Program-made: the position numbers and the translations under genes
Shown: positions 11,702-20,359 of the stretch, in pieces
Layout: each line of letters starts with the position of its first letter
Numbering within the stretch: position 1 is the first letter of the stretch
Origin: Allopseudospirillum japonicum
Lineage (GTDB): Bacteria > Pseudomonadota > Gammaproteobacteria > Pseudomonadales > Halomonadaceae
Length of the DNA: 64,000 nt
Reading direction: 5' to 3'
Assembly: GCF_900108915.1 (NCBI RefSeq)
Contig: NZ_FNYH01000008.1
Span: 88,942 to 152,941 of the forward strand
Notes under the pieces: model-generated
Database searches by the model: none
The model's input: only the letters and a program-made list of their open reading frames with translations
Told to the model about the DNA's origin: nothing

Positions 11702-13975
11702 ATGCTCAGCAAAGAACTTGAAAAAACCTTAAATTCGGCCTTCACCCTTGCGCATACGCAGCGCCATGAATTTATGACAGTCGAGCATTTGTTGCTCGCT
11801 TTGTTAGATGATGGCTCAGCGACAGAGGTTCTACGTGCCTGTGGTGCAGATATTGAGCAACTGCGTACGGATCTACACGAGTTTATTCGTACGACAACAC
11901 CGACTTTAGCAGATAGCCAAATTCAAGAAAGAGACACCCAACCAACACTGGGTTTCCAACGTGTGCTCCAGCGTGCGGTGTTTCATGTGCAATCATCAGG
12001 GAAGTTAGAAGTCACAGGGGCCAATGTTTTGGTGGCGATTTTTGGTGAGCAAGAAAGCCAAGCAGTGTACTTTCTACGCCACCAAGGGCTTGCCCGTATT
12101 GATGTGGTGAATTTTATTTCCCATGGCATTTCTAAATTGGCAGGTCAGGAAACCGCCCCTGATCAAGAAGCGTTAGATGAAAATTTAAGTGAAAGCCCCC
12201 AAACTGGGCAGCAAGCATTACAGGCATATACTTCTAATCTAAACGAGCAAGCCCGTATTGGCCGCATTGATCCTCTGGTAGGGCGTGAAGCAGAAGTTGA
12301 GCGCGTGATCCAAATTTTGGCACGGCGGCGTAAAAATAACCCTCTACTTGTTGGTGAGGCAGGGGTGGGTAAAACTGCGATTGCAGAAGGCTTAGCCAAG
12401 CGCATTGTGGATCGGCAAGTACCTGAGGTGATCGCTTCAAGCATTGTATATTGTTTGGATATGGGCGCTTTGCTGGCAGGTACTAAATATCGGGGGGATT
12501 TTGAGAAGCGCTTGAAAACCTTGCTTGCCGATCTGAAAAAGCAGCCCCACGCGATTTTATTTATTGACGAGATTCATACCATTATCGGTGCAGGTGCCGC
12601 GTCTGGCGGTGTGATGGATGCTTCTAACCTGTTGAAACCTTTGTTATCTGGTGGGCAAATTCGTTGTATCGGTTCTACGACATTTCAAGAATTTCGCGGT
12701 ATTTTTGAAAAAGATCGCGCTTTGGCACGTCGTTTCCAGAAAGTGGATGTGTTAGAGCCTTCTGTCGAGGATACCATAGGGATTTTAAAAGGCTTGAAAA
12801 GCCGCTTCGAGCAGCATCATAAGTTAAATTATCAGGATGATGCTTTGGAAGCAGCAGCACGTTTATCAGCGCGTTACATTAATGACAGACATCTGCCAGA
12901 TAAAGCCATTGATGTGGTGGATGAAGCAGGCGCTTATGAGCAATTACAAACCGCAGAAAAGCGTAAAACTTGTATTGGAGTGGAAGAAATCGAAGCCATT
13001 GTGGCAAAAATTGCGCGCATTCCGCCAAAAAGTGTTTCTAGTTCAGATAAAGAATTGCTACGTAAGCTAGACACCAACTTGAAAATGTTGGTCTTTGGTC
13101 AAGACGAGGCGATAGAGACGCTTGCAAATGCGATCAAGTTGTCGCGTGCAGGGCTGAAAGCACCAGAAAAACCCATAGGCTCTTTCTTATTTGCAGGCCC
13201 CACTGGGGTTGGTAAAACGGAAGTGACGCGGCAGCTAGCACGCCTATTGGGCATTGAGCTTGTGCGCTTTGATATGTCTGAGTATATGGAACGTCATACC
13301 GTATCACGCTTGATTGGTGCGCCTCCTGGCTATGTAGGCTATGACCAAGGCGGCTTGTTAACAGAAGCGATTACGAAAAATCCACATGCAGTGCTCTTGC
13401 TAGACGAAATTGAGAAAGCGCATCCTGATGTGTTCAATCTCTTACTGCAAGTCATGGATCACGGCACACTCACAGATAACAATGGCCGCAAGGCAGATTT
13501 TCGCAACGTGATTTTGATTATGACCACAAATGCGGGGGCGGAGACCTTAAATCGGCGGTCGATTGGTTTCCAAACACAAGACCACTCCAGCGATGGTATG
13601 GAAGTTTTGCGTAAGCAATTCACTCCTGAGTTTCGTAACCGCTTAGACGCTATCATTCAGTTCCATGCTTTGGAACTACAGGTGGTGAAAAATGTCGTCG
13701 ACAAATTCTTAGTTGAGTTACAAACCCAGCTTGAAGATAAACAAGTGACCTTGGAAGTGGATGAAGAAGCGCGCACTTGGCTAGCAGAACAAGGCTATGA
13801 TAAAGACATGGGTGCCCGCCCTATGGCACGCTTGATTCAAGACAAATTGAAAAAGCCCCTCGCGGAGGCCATTTTATTTGGTGAGCTTGCACAAGGTGGT
13901 ACCGTTTTTGTCAATCTAGAAAAAGAAACCCAAAGTTTAAAACTAGATTGGGAAGCGGTGACTACCCCTGCGTGA
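11702..13975 (+). CDS. clpA: ClpA, ATPase subunit of the ClpAP protease
   Basis: AAA+ unfoldase that feeds substrates into ClpP. Its 757 aa matches E. coli ClpA (758). The N-terminal Clp_N repeats (residues 1-~145) bind ClpS. D1 has Walker A GEAGVGKTAIAEG and Walker B ILFIDEIH. D2 has Walker A GPTGVGKTEVTRQ, Walker B LLLDEIEKAHPDV and a ClpP-docking IGF tripeptide (in RRSIGFQTQ). No clpP is in the window. With ClpS upstream and Bpt/Aat just downstream on the other strand, most of the Leu/N-degron pathway sits in 5 kb. Confidence 0.97.
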   Translation: MLSKELEKTLNSAFTLAHTQRHEFMTVEHLLLALLDDGSATEVLRACGADIEQLRTDLHEFIRTTTPTLADSQIQERDTQPTLGFQRVLQRAVFHVQSSGKLEVTGANVLVAIFGEQESQAVYFLRHQGLARIDVVNFISHGISKLAGQETAPDQEALDENLSESPQTGQQALQAYTSNLNEQARIGRIDPLVGREAEVERVIQILARRRKNNPLLVGEAGVGKTAIAEGLAKRIVDRQVPEVIASSIVYCLDMGALLAGTKYRGDFEKRLKTLLADLKKQPHAILFIDEIHTIIGAGAASGGVMDASNLLKPLLSGGQIRCIGSTTFQEFRGIFEKDRALARRFQKVDVLEPSVEDTIGILKGLKSRFEQHHKLNYQDDALEAAARLSARYINDRHLPDKAIDVVDEAGAYEQLQTAEKRKTCIGVEEIEAIVAKIARIPPKSVSSSDKELLRKLDTNLKMLVFGQDEAIETLANAIKLSRAGLKAPEKPIGSFLFAGPTGVGKTEVTRQLARLLGIELVRFDMSEYMERHTVSRLIGAPPGYVGYDQGGLLTEAITKNPHAVLLLDEIEKAHPDVFNLLLQVMDHGTLTDNNGRKADFRNVILIMTTNAGAETLNRRSIGFQTQDHSSDGMEVLRKQFTPEFRNRLDAIIQFHALELQVVKNVVDKFLVELQTQLEDKQVTLEVDEEARTWLAEQGYDKDMGARPMARLIQDKLKKPLAEAILFGELAQGGTVFVNLEKETQSLKLDWEAVTTPA

Positions 13976-13999
13976 TCTTTGCATCAGTGAAAGAAGGGG

Positions 14000-14053
14000 G
14001 TTGGCAAGGTGAGGAATACATTATGTACGCAAAGGAGAATTCATCTTGCCAAC
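14000..14053. repeat. Long-loop inverted repeat between clpA and infA
   Basis: Perfect 9-bp arms GTTGGCAAG (14000-14008) and CTTGCCAAC (14045-14053) enclose 36 bases that contain a possible ribosome-binding site (GTGAGGAA) and an ATG. It lies between the convergent clpA and infA genes. It could end either transcript, although there is no T-run, or it could be a small structured element. Confidence 0.35.
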
Positions 14054-14081
14054 ATCGAGGAAGCGGACTTAAGGGACGGGT

Positions 14082-14300
14082 TTAACGCGCACGATAGACA
14101 ATGCGGCCTTTGCTTAAGTCGTAAGGTGTGAGTTCTACCTTCACCTTATCACCGGTTAAAATACGGATGTAATTTTTACGCATCTTGCCAGAAATATGAG
14201 CGGTCACTACGTGGCCGTTTTCCAATTCAACACGGAACATGGTATTTGGTAGGGTGTCAATAATCACACCTTCCATTTCAATACTGTCTTCTTTAGCCAT
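14082..14300 (-). CDS. infA: Translation initiation factor IF-1
   Basis: 72-aa OB-fold protein that binds the ribosomal A site during initiation. The full bacterial signature is visible: [19 protein letters not shown] at the start, [20 protein letters not shown] in the core, and [20 protein letters not shown] before the end. It is the canonical length with no extension. The ATG at 14300 is preceded by AAGG. It lies downstream of bpt-aat in the usual gammaproteobacterial order, and is transcribed away from them into the clpA end. Confidence 0.97.
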   Translation of the reverse strand: MAKEDSIEMEGVIIDTLPNTMFRVELENGHVVTAHISGKMRKNYIRILTGDKVKVELTPYDLSKGRIVYRAR

Positions 14301-14420
14301 ACACTCGTTACCTTTAGGAGCTATCAACACAGAGCAGCTTCTCAAGCAAAAGTGAATGGAAGCTGCAAAAATCGCGCTATATTCTGCACCATCTGCGTTG
14401 AATAAGCAAAATAAGAAGCC

Positions 14421-15203
14421 TTAAAGTGTCCAAGAGGTATCCTCATCGAGATCACTTAAGGGGATGAATTCGTCCTGACGTACCCATTCATGAGGGCGAC
14501 GCAAGACTTCAAGCGGGTAAAAACTGGACTTATACGCCATTTTACGACATTCAGCAATCCAATAACCTAAATACACATAAGACAAGCGCAGCTGGTGTGC
14601 ATAAGCAAGTTGCCATAAGATAGCATAAGTTCCTAAGCTGCGGCGCTGGTATTTTGGATCTGGATCATAAAAAGTATAGGTAGCGGATAAACCTTGATGA
14701 AGGTGATCGACCGCCGCGACCGCAAGGAGCTTCCCGTGTAAACGAAACTCGTACAAAAAAGCATAAGCTTTTTGTGTGACTAAAAAGCCTTGGTATTGAG
14801 ATTCATCCGCTGGATACATATCACCATCTGGATGGCGTTGGTGAATGTACTTGGCGTAGAGTTGATAATGCTCATCGACAAAATGGGCTGGTTGGGGGAT
14901 CACTTGCAAATCTTGGTTGCGGTTGTAAATTTTTCGTTGTTGTCGTGAGGGTGAAAAGGCTTCTACAGGAATCCGCGAGGATAAGCAAGCGCTACAATTT
15001 TCACAGTAAGGGCGATATAAGTTTTGTCCACTGCGTCTAAAGCCCAAATCCGACAGAAAATCGTACAAAGATGAGGTGATTTCCTGTTTAGGATCAAGAA
15101 ACAAGGTCGTCGCCTGACGATCCGCAAGATAGCTGCATTGATGAGCGTGCGTTTTATAAAAGCGCAGCCTAACAATATCTTCAATTGAGTTCGAGTGGCT
15201 CAC
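14421..15203 (-). CDS. bpt: Aspartate/glutamate leucyltransferase (Bpt)
   Basis: Transfers Leu from Leu-tRNA to proteins with N-terminal Asp or Glu, creating a ClpS-recognised N-degron. It belongs to the ATE1-like family found in Vibrio and Pseudomonas, at ~260 aa. The N-terminal Cys cluster YRPYCENCSACLSSRIPV and the C-terminal YTFYDPDPKYQRRSLGTYAILWQ are characteristic, as is YLGYWIAECRKMAYKSSF. I prefer the GTG at 15203, with AGGA six bases in front; a TTG at 15209 is possible. It overlaps the end of aat by 23 bases, so the two are translationally close. Confidence 0.93.
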   Translation of the reverse strand: MSHSNSIEDIVRLRFYKTHAHQCSYLADRQATTLFLDPKQEITSSLYDFLSDLGFRRSGQNLYRPYCENCSACLSSRIPVEAFSPSRQQRKIYNRNQDLQVIPQPAHFVDEHYQLYAKYIHQRHPDGDMYPADESQYQGFLVTQKAYAFLYEFRLHGKLLAVAAVDHLHQGLSATYTFYDPDPKYQRRSLGTYAILWQLAYAHQLRLSYVYLGYWIAECRKMAYKSSFYPLEVLRRPHEWVRQDEFIPLSDLDEDTSWTL

Positions 15204-15876
15204 AGGCAATCCTATCTCGGGTATTCACCGCATTTTTAAGCTGTTGGCTAAATACTTGGCGTGGTACTAACCGAGCGCCCAAGCTGGCAAGATGTGCACT
15301 ATACACTTGGCAATCAAGCAAAAGGCAGCCTTGGGCGGCCAAGTATTGCACTAGGTGCACAAAAGCAACCTTAGAGGCATTGCTAGCGCGTGCAAACATG
15401 GATTCACCAAAAAAAGCCTGGCCGATAATGACACCATAGGCACCGCCAACTAAATTATCTTGTTGCCAAGCTTCTACCGAGAGTGCAGCACCCTGCTGGT
15501 GTAAGGCTTGATAAGCAGCTTGCATTTCTTGCGTGATCCAAGTCCCCGCTTGGCCTTGTCGAGGTATTTCGGCACAGGCAGAAATTACTTGAGCAAATGC
15601 ATGATTCATGGTGATACGGAACTTGCGCTGGTGAAGTGTTTTTTTCAAGCTGCGGCTGATATGGAGTTGCTCTGGGTATAATACCATGCGTGGATCAGGC
15701 GACCACCAAAGTAAAGGCTCTCCTTCAGAATACCAAGGGAAAATCCCACGTTGATAAGCGGCATAAAGACGCGCACAGCTTAAATCACCACCCCAAGCCA
15801 ACAAACCATCGGGTGTTGCTTGGGTTAAAGGCGGGAATATTTCTGGATTATTACCTAATTCAGGCAAATAGATCAT
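15181..15876 (-). CDS. aat: Leucyl/phenylalanyl-tRNA-protein transferase
   Basis: Adds Leu or Phe to proteins with N-terminal Arg or Lys, making them ClpS/ClpAP substrates. Its 231 aa is the usual length (E. coli 234). The family core GLLAWGGDLSCARLYAAYQRGIFPWY and LLWWSPDPRMVL is at ~24-70. VGGAYGVIIGQAFFGESMFAR follows at ~143-163, and LLDCQVYSAHLASLGA near the end. Its first 4 bases overlap the stop of the upstream GTPase gene (ATGA-type), and its end overlaps bpt. Confidence 0.96.
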   Translation of the reverse strand: MIYLPELGNNPEIFPPLTQATPDGLLAWGGDLSCARLYAAYQRGIFPWYSEGEPLLWWSPDPRMVLYPEQLHISRSLKKTLHQRKFRITMNHAFAQVISACAEIPRQGQAGTWITQEMQAAYQALHQQGAALSVEAWQQDNLVGGAYGVIIGQAFFGESMFARASNASKVAFVHLVQYLAAQGCLLLDCQVYSAHLASLGARLVPRQVFSQQLKNAVNTRDRIACEPLELN

Positions 15877-16778
15877 GGAATTTGCGTGTCTTCTGGCGTT
15901 TGCGAATGTTCTTGCTGCAAGCTGGCTGCTTGGTATTCGGCGAGTTCTTTTTCTATATCTGTAGGGGTTTCTAACGTCAGTTGCCCTAAATGGCCCGCGC
16001 GTAAATCATGCAGAAGAACTTCGGCGGCTTTGTGAAAGTCAATCTCGCCCCCTGCACGTAAACCCCCGCGGCGCTGCCCTATATGGGCTAGGGTATCTTC
16101 AGGAGATAACCTTTGCTCCAGCTTATAACGCTTTGCTAAAACTTGTGGATAATTTGTATTGAGCCAAGCAGCAGTAAATAAACCCACGTCGTAATAATCC
16201 ATTGCCGTATCACGAATAGCCCCTGTCGCAGCCAAACGATAGGCACAAGTTGGCGGATCCAGTTTAGGCCAGAGAACGCCTGGAGTATCAAATAAAGCTA
16301 AGCCTTGCTTGAGCATAATCTTTTGCTGGGCTTTCGTGACCGCAGGCTCATTACCTACTTTGGCAATACGTTTACCTGCTAAGGAATTAATTAAAGTGGA
16401 TTTACCAACGTTAGGGATCCCCATAATCATCACACGTAGTGCTCGATCAGCACGGATATGGCCAGCGAGCTGACGACATAAAGAAGCAATGGGTTTGAGT
16501 GTGTTGGCTTGTGGTGTGATGATAGGCAAAGCGCGGACTTGGCTGTCCTGCTGTAAATGTTGTACCCAGGTTTGAGTTAATTGTGAATCCGCTAAATCGG
16601 ACTTAGACAAAAGCTTCAGTCTAGGTTTATTGCGGCAAATATTGGCAAGCATTGGATTTGCACTAGAATGAGGAATGCGCGCATCCAAAACTTCAATGAC
16701 GACATCAATTTCAGGTAAGACTTTGCGAATTTCTCGCTGTGCCTTATGCATGTGTCCTGGGTACCAGCCTAACGCCAT
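15873..16778 (-). CDS. Circularly permuted GTPase, YlqF/RbgA family
   Basis: 301-aa GTPase with the motif order G4-G5-G1-G2-G3 typical of YlqF/RbgA ribosome-assembly GTPases. N-terminal GWYPGHMHKAQREI is diagnostic. G4 reads LLSKSDLAD (~54-62), with Ser in place of the usual Asn of NKxD. G1 is GIPNVGKSTLINSL and G3 is DTPGVLWPK. B. subtilis RbgA matures the 50S subunit; the role in gammaproteobacteria is less certain. It ends in a ~25-residue Gln/Glu-rich tail. It is cotranscribed with aat (4-base overlap). Confidence 0.88.
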   Translation of the reverse strand: MALGWYPGHMHKAQREIRKVLPEIDVVIEVLDARIPHSSANPMLANICRNKPRLKLLSKSDLADSQLTQTWVQHLQQDSQVRALPIITPQANTLKPIASLCRQLAGHIRADRALRVMIMGIPNVGKSTLINSLAGKRIAKVGNEPAVTKAQQKIMLKQGLALFDTPGVLWPKLDPPTCAYRLAATGAIRDTAMDYYDVGLFTAAWLNTNYPQVLAKRYKLEQRLSPEDTLAHIGQRRGGLRAGGEIDFHKAAEVLLHDLRAGHLGQLTLETPTDIEKELAEYQAASLQQEHSQTPEDTQIP

Positions 16779-16829
16779 AATGGAAATATACCTTCTATTG
16801 AGATAAAAACCTGGTTAAAAACAAGTGCT

Positions 16830-17606
16830 TTAATCGTAGACTTGCTTTTTCTTCCAAGTATCTTCTTCTTCTAACATCTTATCTAAGCCTTGGCTTAGCT
16901 GATTATTTTGATTTTTCGCATTTGCCTCTTGCATTGCAACTTCTTGCTCGAGGCGATCAATACGCCGCTTACAATTTAAAATTGTATCATTGTACTCGCC
17001 AGCGGCGTTTTGTTTGTTCAATTCATTAATGATACGTTTATAATGAATGATAGCAACTCTCAGTTTCCCTGCATTTTGCGCCGTTTCAGCCGCATGGCTG
17101 TAAACTTCGAGGATAGACTTGGTAAACGCAGATTTAATCTGTTTAAGATAGGACTGTGCACTGACTTGGGGAATTTTACGGTCTTGATATTGGCCAAGAA
17201 TATATTTGTGCAAGTTTTTTAAGTTACGGCGCACGACATTCGCTGTTTGAATGTCTGTGATAGGTTTGTTGTTGAGGTTTTTACCACTCTCAACAACAAG
17301 AGCATGTTCTTCAGCCGCATCCAGATTTTTTTGTGCGCGTGCGTCTTTGGGATCTAACTCAGATTGCTCGCGCAAAAAATCGACGACTTGGCGTGCAAGA
17401 AAAATACGAAAGTCGTGATCTAAATAATGGGGTGGGATTTCGTCAATCAAAAACTGCAATTGGCGTGCGCGATCTCCTAATAAACGGACACGGCGAGCAC
17501 GTTCAATGCGTTTTTGTTCTGCGCGTTGACGTGCGTAGACAAAAAAGATCATCCCAAGGGCGATAACGAGAGATCCGCCTAAGAGTGCTATGGTGGTAAT
17601 CGTCAT
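16830..17606 (-). CDS. Membrane-anchored coiled-coil protein of unknown function
   Basis: I do not recognise a named family. The 258-aa protein has one N-terminal membrane segment (~5-25, ALLGGSLVIALGMIFFVYA), then a strongly basic stretch (RQRAEQKRIERARRVR), then a soluble mostly helical region. Residues ~205-245 have heptad-like spacing with Glu/Gln/Lys, suggesting a coiled coil. The predicted topology is N-out with a large cytoplasmic domain. It begins the group that continues with the GTPase, aat and bpt, 51 bases upstream of the GTPase. It may be a local structural or assembly factor. Confidence 0.6.
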   Translation of the reverse strand: MTITTIALLGGSLVIALGMIFFVYARQRAEQKRIERARRVRLLGDRARQLQFLIDEIPPHYLDHDFRIFLARQVVDFLREQSELDPKDARAQKNLDAAEEHALVVESGKNLNNKPITDIQTANVVRRNLKNLHKYILGQYQDRKIPQVSAQSYLKQIKSAFTKSILEVYSHAAETAQNAGKLRVAIIHYKRIINELNKQNAAGEYNDTILNCKRRIDRLEQEVAMQEANAKNQNNQLSQGLDKMLEEEDTWKKKQVYD

Positions 17607-17880
17607 TTATCTCTACCTTGTGTGCCTGTGAAGCTAACACCTGTAAAAACTTCAGGTATCTGCAGGATACTTGCATAGATAGCTAGAGTGCAGCAGCCCC
17701 TAGAGCAAGGTAGGATGCTTACTTCGTGATAGTAGGAAACTATAGTAAAGCGCATCCTTTCAAGCTGTTGGTTGAGTGTGAGTATACTCTTGTGTCCCTA
17801 TGAGATGCTACGCTTGCGGCAGCTTACTTAAAGGATATGCAGGAATTTTTACCATTTTGAAAAAAAATAAATAAATCATC
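17607..17880. other. Structured intergenic region before the tRNA array
   Basis: No gene is seen. Inverted arms AGGATGC (17712-17718) and GCATCCT (17752-17758) are continued inward by TTACT/AGTAA and an ATAGT/ACTAT hairpin. A perfect 10-base palindrome, GAGTATACTC, lies at 17780-17789. These could be binding sites for a regulator of the tRNA promoter or part of the leader of the minus-strand gene. Confidence 0.35.
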
Positions 17881-17909
17881 TTGACAGAATAAAACCCGCT
17901 ATATATTAT
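17881..17909 (+). promoter_or_regulatory. Sigma-70 promoter of the tRNA-Glu/Gly array
   Basis: Perfect -35 TTGACA (17881-17886), a 17-base spacer and -10 TATTAT (17904-17909). The bases after the -10 are CGCGCC, a GC-rich discriminator typical of stringently controlled stable-RNA promoters. The first tRNA starts 32 bases further on. Confidence 0.85.
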
Positions 17910-17941
17910 ACGCGCCACCTAAATGAGGTGCTTGCAACGAA

Positions 17942-18017
17942 GTCCCATTCGTCTAGTGGCCTAGGACACCGCCCTTTCACGGCGGTAACAGGGGTTCGAA
18001 CCCCCTATGGGACGCCA
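17942..18017 (+). tRNA. tRNA-Glu (UUC), copy 1
   Basis: 76 bases including an encoded CCA. The acceptor stem is GTCCCAT/ATGGGAC. The anticodon stem CCGCC/GGCGG presents TTC. The T-loop GGTTCGAACC is intact. It is one base from the following tRNA-Gly. Confidence 0.97.
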
Positions 18018-18018
18018 A

Positions 18019-18094
<76 letters not shown>

Positions 18095-18149
18095 ATTTGC
18101 TTTTAGTAAAAAGCACGTTAGCAAGAAGATGTACGTAAAAATTTTATGT

Positions 18150-18225
18150 GTCCCATTCGTCTAGTGGCCTAGGACACCGCCCTTTCACGGCGGTAACAGG
18201 GGTTCGAACCCCCTATGGGACGCCA
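18150..18225 (+). tRNA. tRNA-Glu (UUC), copy 2
   Basis: Sequence identical to copy 1 as far as I can read, 76 bases with CCA. The 55-base spacer before it contains a GCTTTT/AAAAGC hairpin that may guide processing. Confidence 0.97.
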
Positions 18226-18227
18226 AA

Positions 18228-18303
<76 letters not shown>

Positions 18304-18327
18304 AAAATTATTGATACCCAAGCTTAT

Positions 18328-18403
18328 GTCCCATTCGTCTAGTGGCCTAGGACACCGCCCTTTCACGGCGGTAACAGGGGTTCGAACCCCCTATGGGACG
18401 CCA
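18328..18403 (+). tRNA. tRNA-Glu (UUC), copy 3
   Basis: Identical to copies 1 and 2. The spacer before it is only 24 bases and unlike the first spacer. Confidence 0.97.
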
Positions 18404-18404
18404 A

Positions 18405-18480
<76 letters not shown>

Positions 18481-18488
18481 GAATTATA

Positions 18489-18519
18489 GAAAAAGCAGCC
18501 CTTTTGTGGCTGCTTTTTT
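18489..18519 (+). terminator. Rho-independent terminator of the tRNA array
   Basis: The stem AAAAAGCAGCC/GGCTGCTTTTTT has a 7-base loop and ends in a T-run, 9 bases after the last tRNA. Confidence 0.9.
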
Positions 18520-18587
18520 GCGTTGGCTATTTTTTATATCAAGCATTTTTATTACCTCTTATCCACCAGCCCAATAGGAGAGCGAAT

Positions 18588-19538
18588 ATGTGCTCACAAG
18601 CCTTGGTGATTCGTCATTTAAGTAAAACCTATGCTAATGGTTTTCAAGCCTTACAGGGTATTGATCTCACTGTGGAAGAAGGTGATTTTTTTGCCCTTTT
18701 AGGGCCAAATGGCGCCGGAAAATCAACTACTTTGGGGATTGTATCTTCTTTGATTAATAAGACAGAAGGGCAAATTGAAGTTTGTGGTATTGATATTGAT
18801 AAAGATTTTGCGACAGCGAAGCGTCAATTAGGAGTTGTACCGCAAGAATTTAATTTTAATCAATTTGAAAAAGTGCTTGATATTGTCGTGACACAAGGTG
18901 GTTTTTATGGGATGCCTTTAGCACAAGCAAGATCACGCGCAGAACATTATTTAAAAGCTCTGGGTTTGTGGGATAAAAGACATCAGGCATCACGTATGTT
19001 ATCAGGAGGAATGAAACGGCGTTTAATGATAGCCCGTGCCTTAGTGCATCAACCTAAGTTATTGATTTTAGATGAACCTACTGCAGGTGTGGATATTGAG
19101 CTAAGACGCTCCATGTGGGATTTTATGCGTGAAATTAATGCACAAGGCACCACGATTATTTTAACTACACATTATCTTGAAGAAGCAGAAAGTTTGTGCC
19201 GCAATATTGCGATTATTGATCAAGGAAAAATTATTAAAAACTCGAGTATGAAGTCTTTATTGCAAGAATTGAATACAGAAACTTTTATCTTTGACACACG
19301 CACACCGCTGACAGCCGCGGTGAATCAACAAACAGAAGGTTATCAAGTACGTGTATTAGATGATTCCTCACTAGAAGTCGATCTACGCAAAGGGTGCTAC
19401 TTAAATCAAGTATTTCATTTTTTTGAATCTCAGGGGATTCAAGTTTCTAGTATGCGTAATAAATCGAATCGATTAGAAGAACTTTTTGTTGAGCTAGTGC
19501 AGGCCAAAAACACACATCTAGAAACAAGTTCAGTATAA
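18588..19538 (+). CDS. ABC-2 exporter ATP-binding protein (YadG-like)
   Basis: 316-aa ATPase of an ABC-2 type exporter. Walker A is GPNGAGKST, the ABC signature is LSGGMKRRLMIARAL, and Walker B is LLILDEPTAGVD, followed by the switch His in TTHYLEEAE. The ~90-residue C-terminal extension is usual for this class. It resembles E. coli YadG, whose cargo is not established. The ATG at 18588 has AGGAG in front; upstream in-frame codons run into the tRNA-Gly gene and are not real. It starts 70 bases after the tRNA terminator and is followed by its permease after 21 bases. Confidence 0.9.
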   Translation: MCSQALVIRHLSKTYANGFQALQGIDLTVEEGDFFALLGPNGAGKSTTLGIVSSLINKTEGQIEVCGIDIDKDFATAKRQLGVVPQEFNFNQFEKVLDIVVTQGGFYGMPLAQARSRAEHYLKALGLWDKRHQASRMLSGGMKRRLMIARALVHQPKLLILDEPTAGVDIELRRSMWDFMREINAQGTTIILTTHYLEEAESLCRNIAIIDQGKIIKNSSMKSLLQELNTETFIFDTRTPLTAAVNQQTEGYQVRVLDDSSLEVDLRKGCYLNQVFHFFESQGIQVSSMRNKSNRLEELFVELVQAKNTHLETSSV

Positions 19539-19559
19539 AAATGACTATAGGATAGCAAA

Positions 19560-20333
19560 ATGCAATTTTCACAATATCGTATCGCTTTGCAGACTATTTT
19601 GATCAAAGAAATTCGGCGTTTTTTGCGAATCTGGGGACAAACCTTATTACCACCAGCCATTACTATGGGACTATATTTTGTTATTTTTGGGAATCTCATT
19701 GGGACACGTATAGGGAGTATGGAAGGATTTACCTATATGCAGTTTATTGTGCCAGGCTTAATCATGATGTCTGTCATTACTAATAGTTATTCCAATGTGA
19801 CTTCTTCTTTCTTTAGCACTAAATTTCAACGTTCGATTGAAGAAATGCTAGTCTCCCCAATTCCTAATTGGGTGATTTTAGTTGGTTTTGTTTTAGGTGG
19901 CGTTGCACGCGGCCTTTGTGTTGGCTTTATTGTAACCTTGCTTTCTTTATTTTTTACTGATCTTAGCTTGAATAACTTGTTTGTTACCTTGTTAGTTATT
20001 TTTATGACAGCTGTACTTTTTGCCTTAGGTGGTTTTATTAATGCCATGTTTGCCAAAAAGTTTGATGATATTGCAATTGTACCTACATTTATTTTGACGC
20101 CTTTAACATATTTAGGAGGTGTGTTTTATTCTATTAAATTACTCCCTGAATTTTGGCAAGGCGTCTCCTTGATTAATCCTATCTTGTATATGGTCAATAC
20201 TTTCAGGTATGGTATTTTAGGTGTGTCAGATATTAATGTGGTAACAGCGCTCATTGTCGTCTTCTTATTTATTATTGCCCTATTTAGCTGGGCATTATGG
20301 CTGCTTAATCGTGGTTATGGCATTCGTAGTTAA
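19560..20333 (+). CDS. ABC-2 exporter permease (YadH-like)
   Basis: 257-aa ABC-2 membrane protein with six predicted transmembrane segments, beginning with TLLPPAITMGLYFVIFG near residue 30. The conserved cytoplasmic segment FQRSIEEMLVSPIPNW (~91-106) couples to the ATPase. PTFILTPLTYLGGVFYS (~179-195) is the typical ABC-2 motif. It pairs with the ATPase just upstream, and both resemble the E. coli YadG/YadH pair. The substrate is unknown. It and its neighbours are noticeably richer in AT at third positions than genes on either side. Confidence 0.88.
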   Translation: MQFSQYRIALQTILIKEIRRFLRIWGQTLLPPAITMGLYFVIFGNLIGTRIGSMEGFTYMQFIVPGLIMMSVITNSYSNVTSSFFSTKFQRSIEEMLVSPIPNWVILVGFVLGGVARGLCVGFIVTLLSLFFTDLSLNNLFVTLLVIFMTAVLFALGGFINAMFAKKFDDIAIVPTFILTPLTYLGGVFYSIKLLPEFWQGVSLINPILYMVNTFRYGILGVSDINVVTALIVVFLFIIALFSWALWLLNRGYGIRS

Positions 20334-20359
20334 ATTTCGATACGAGATAAGGGGTAAAT

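Noticed and set aside
13976..14081. A 20-codon gene between clpA and infA as an annotated feature
   Set aside because: It is too short and without other support; kept only as a finding.
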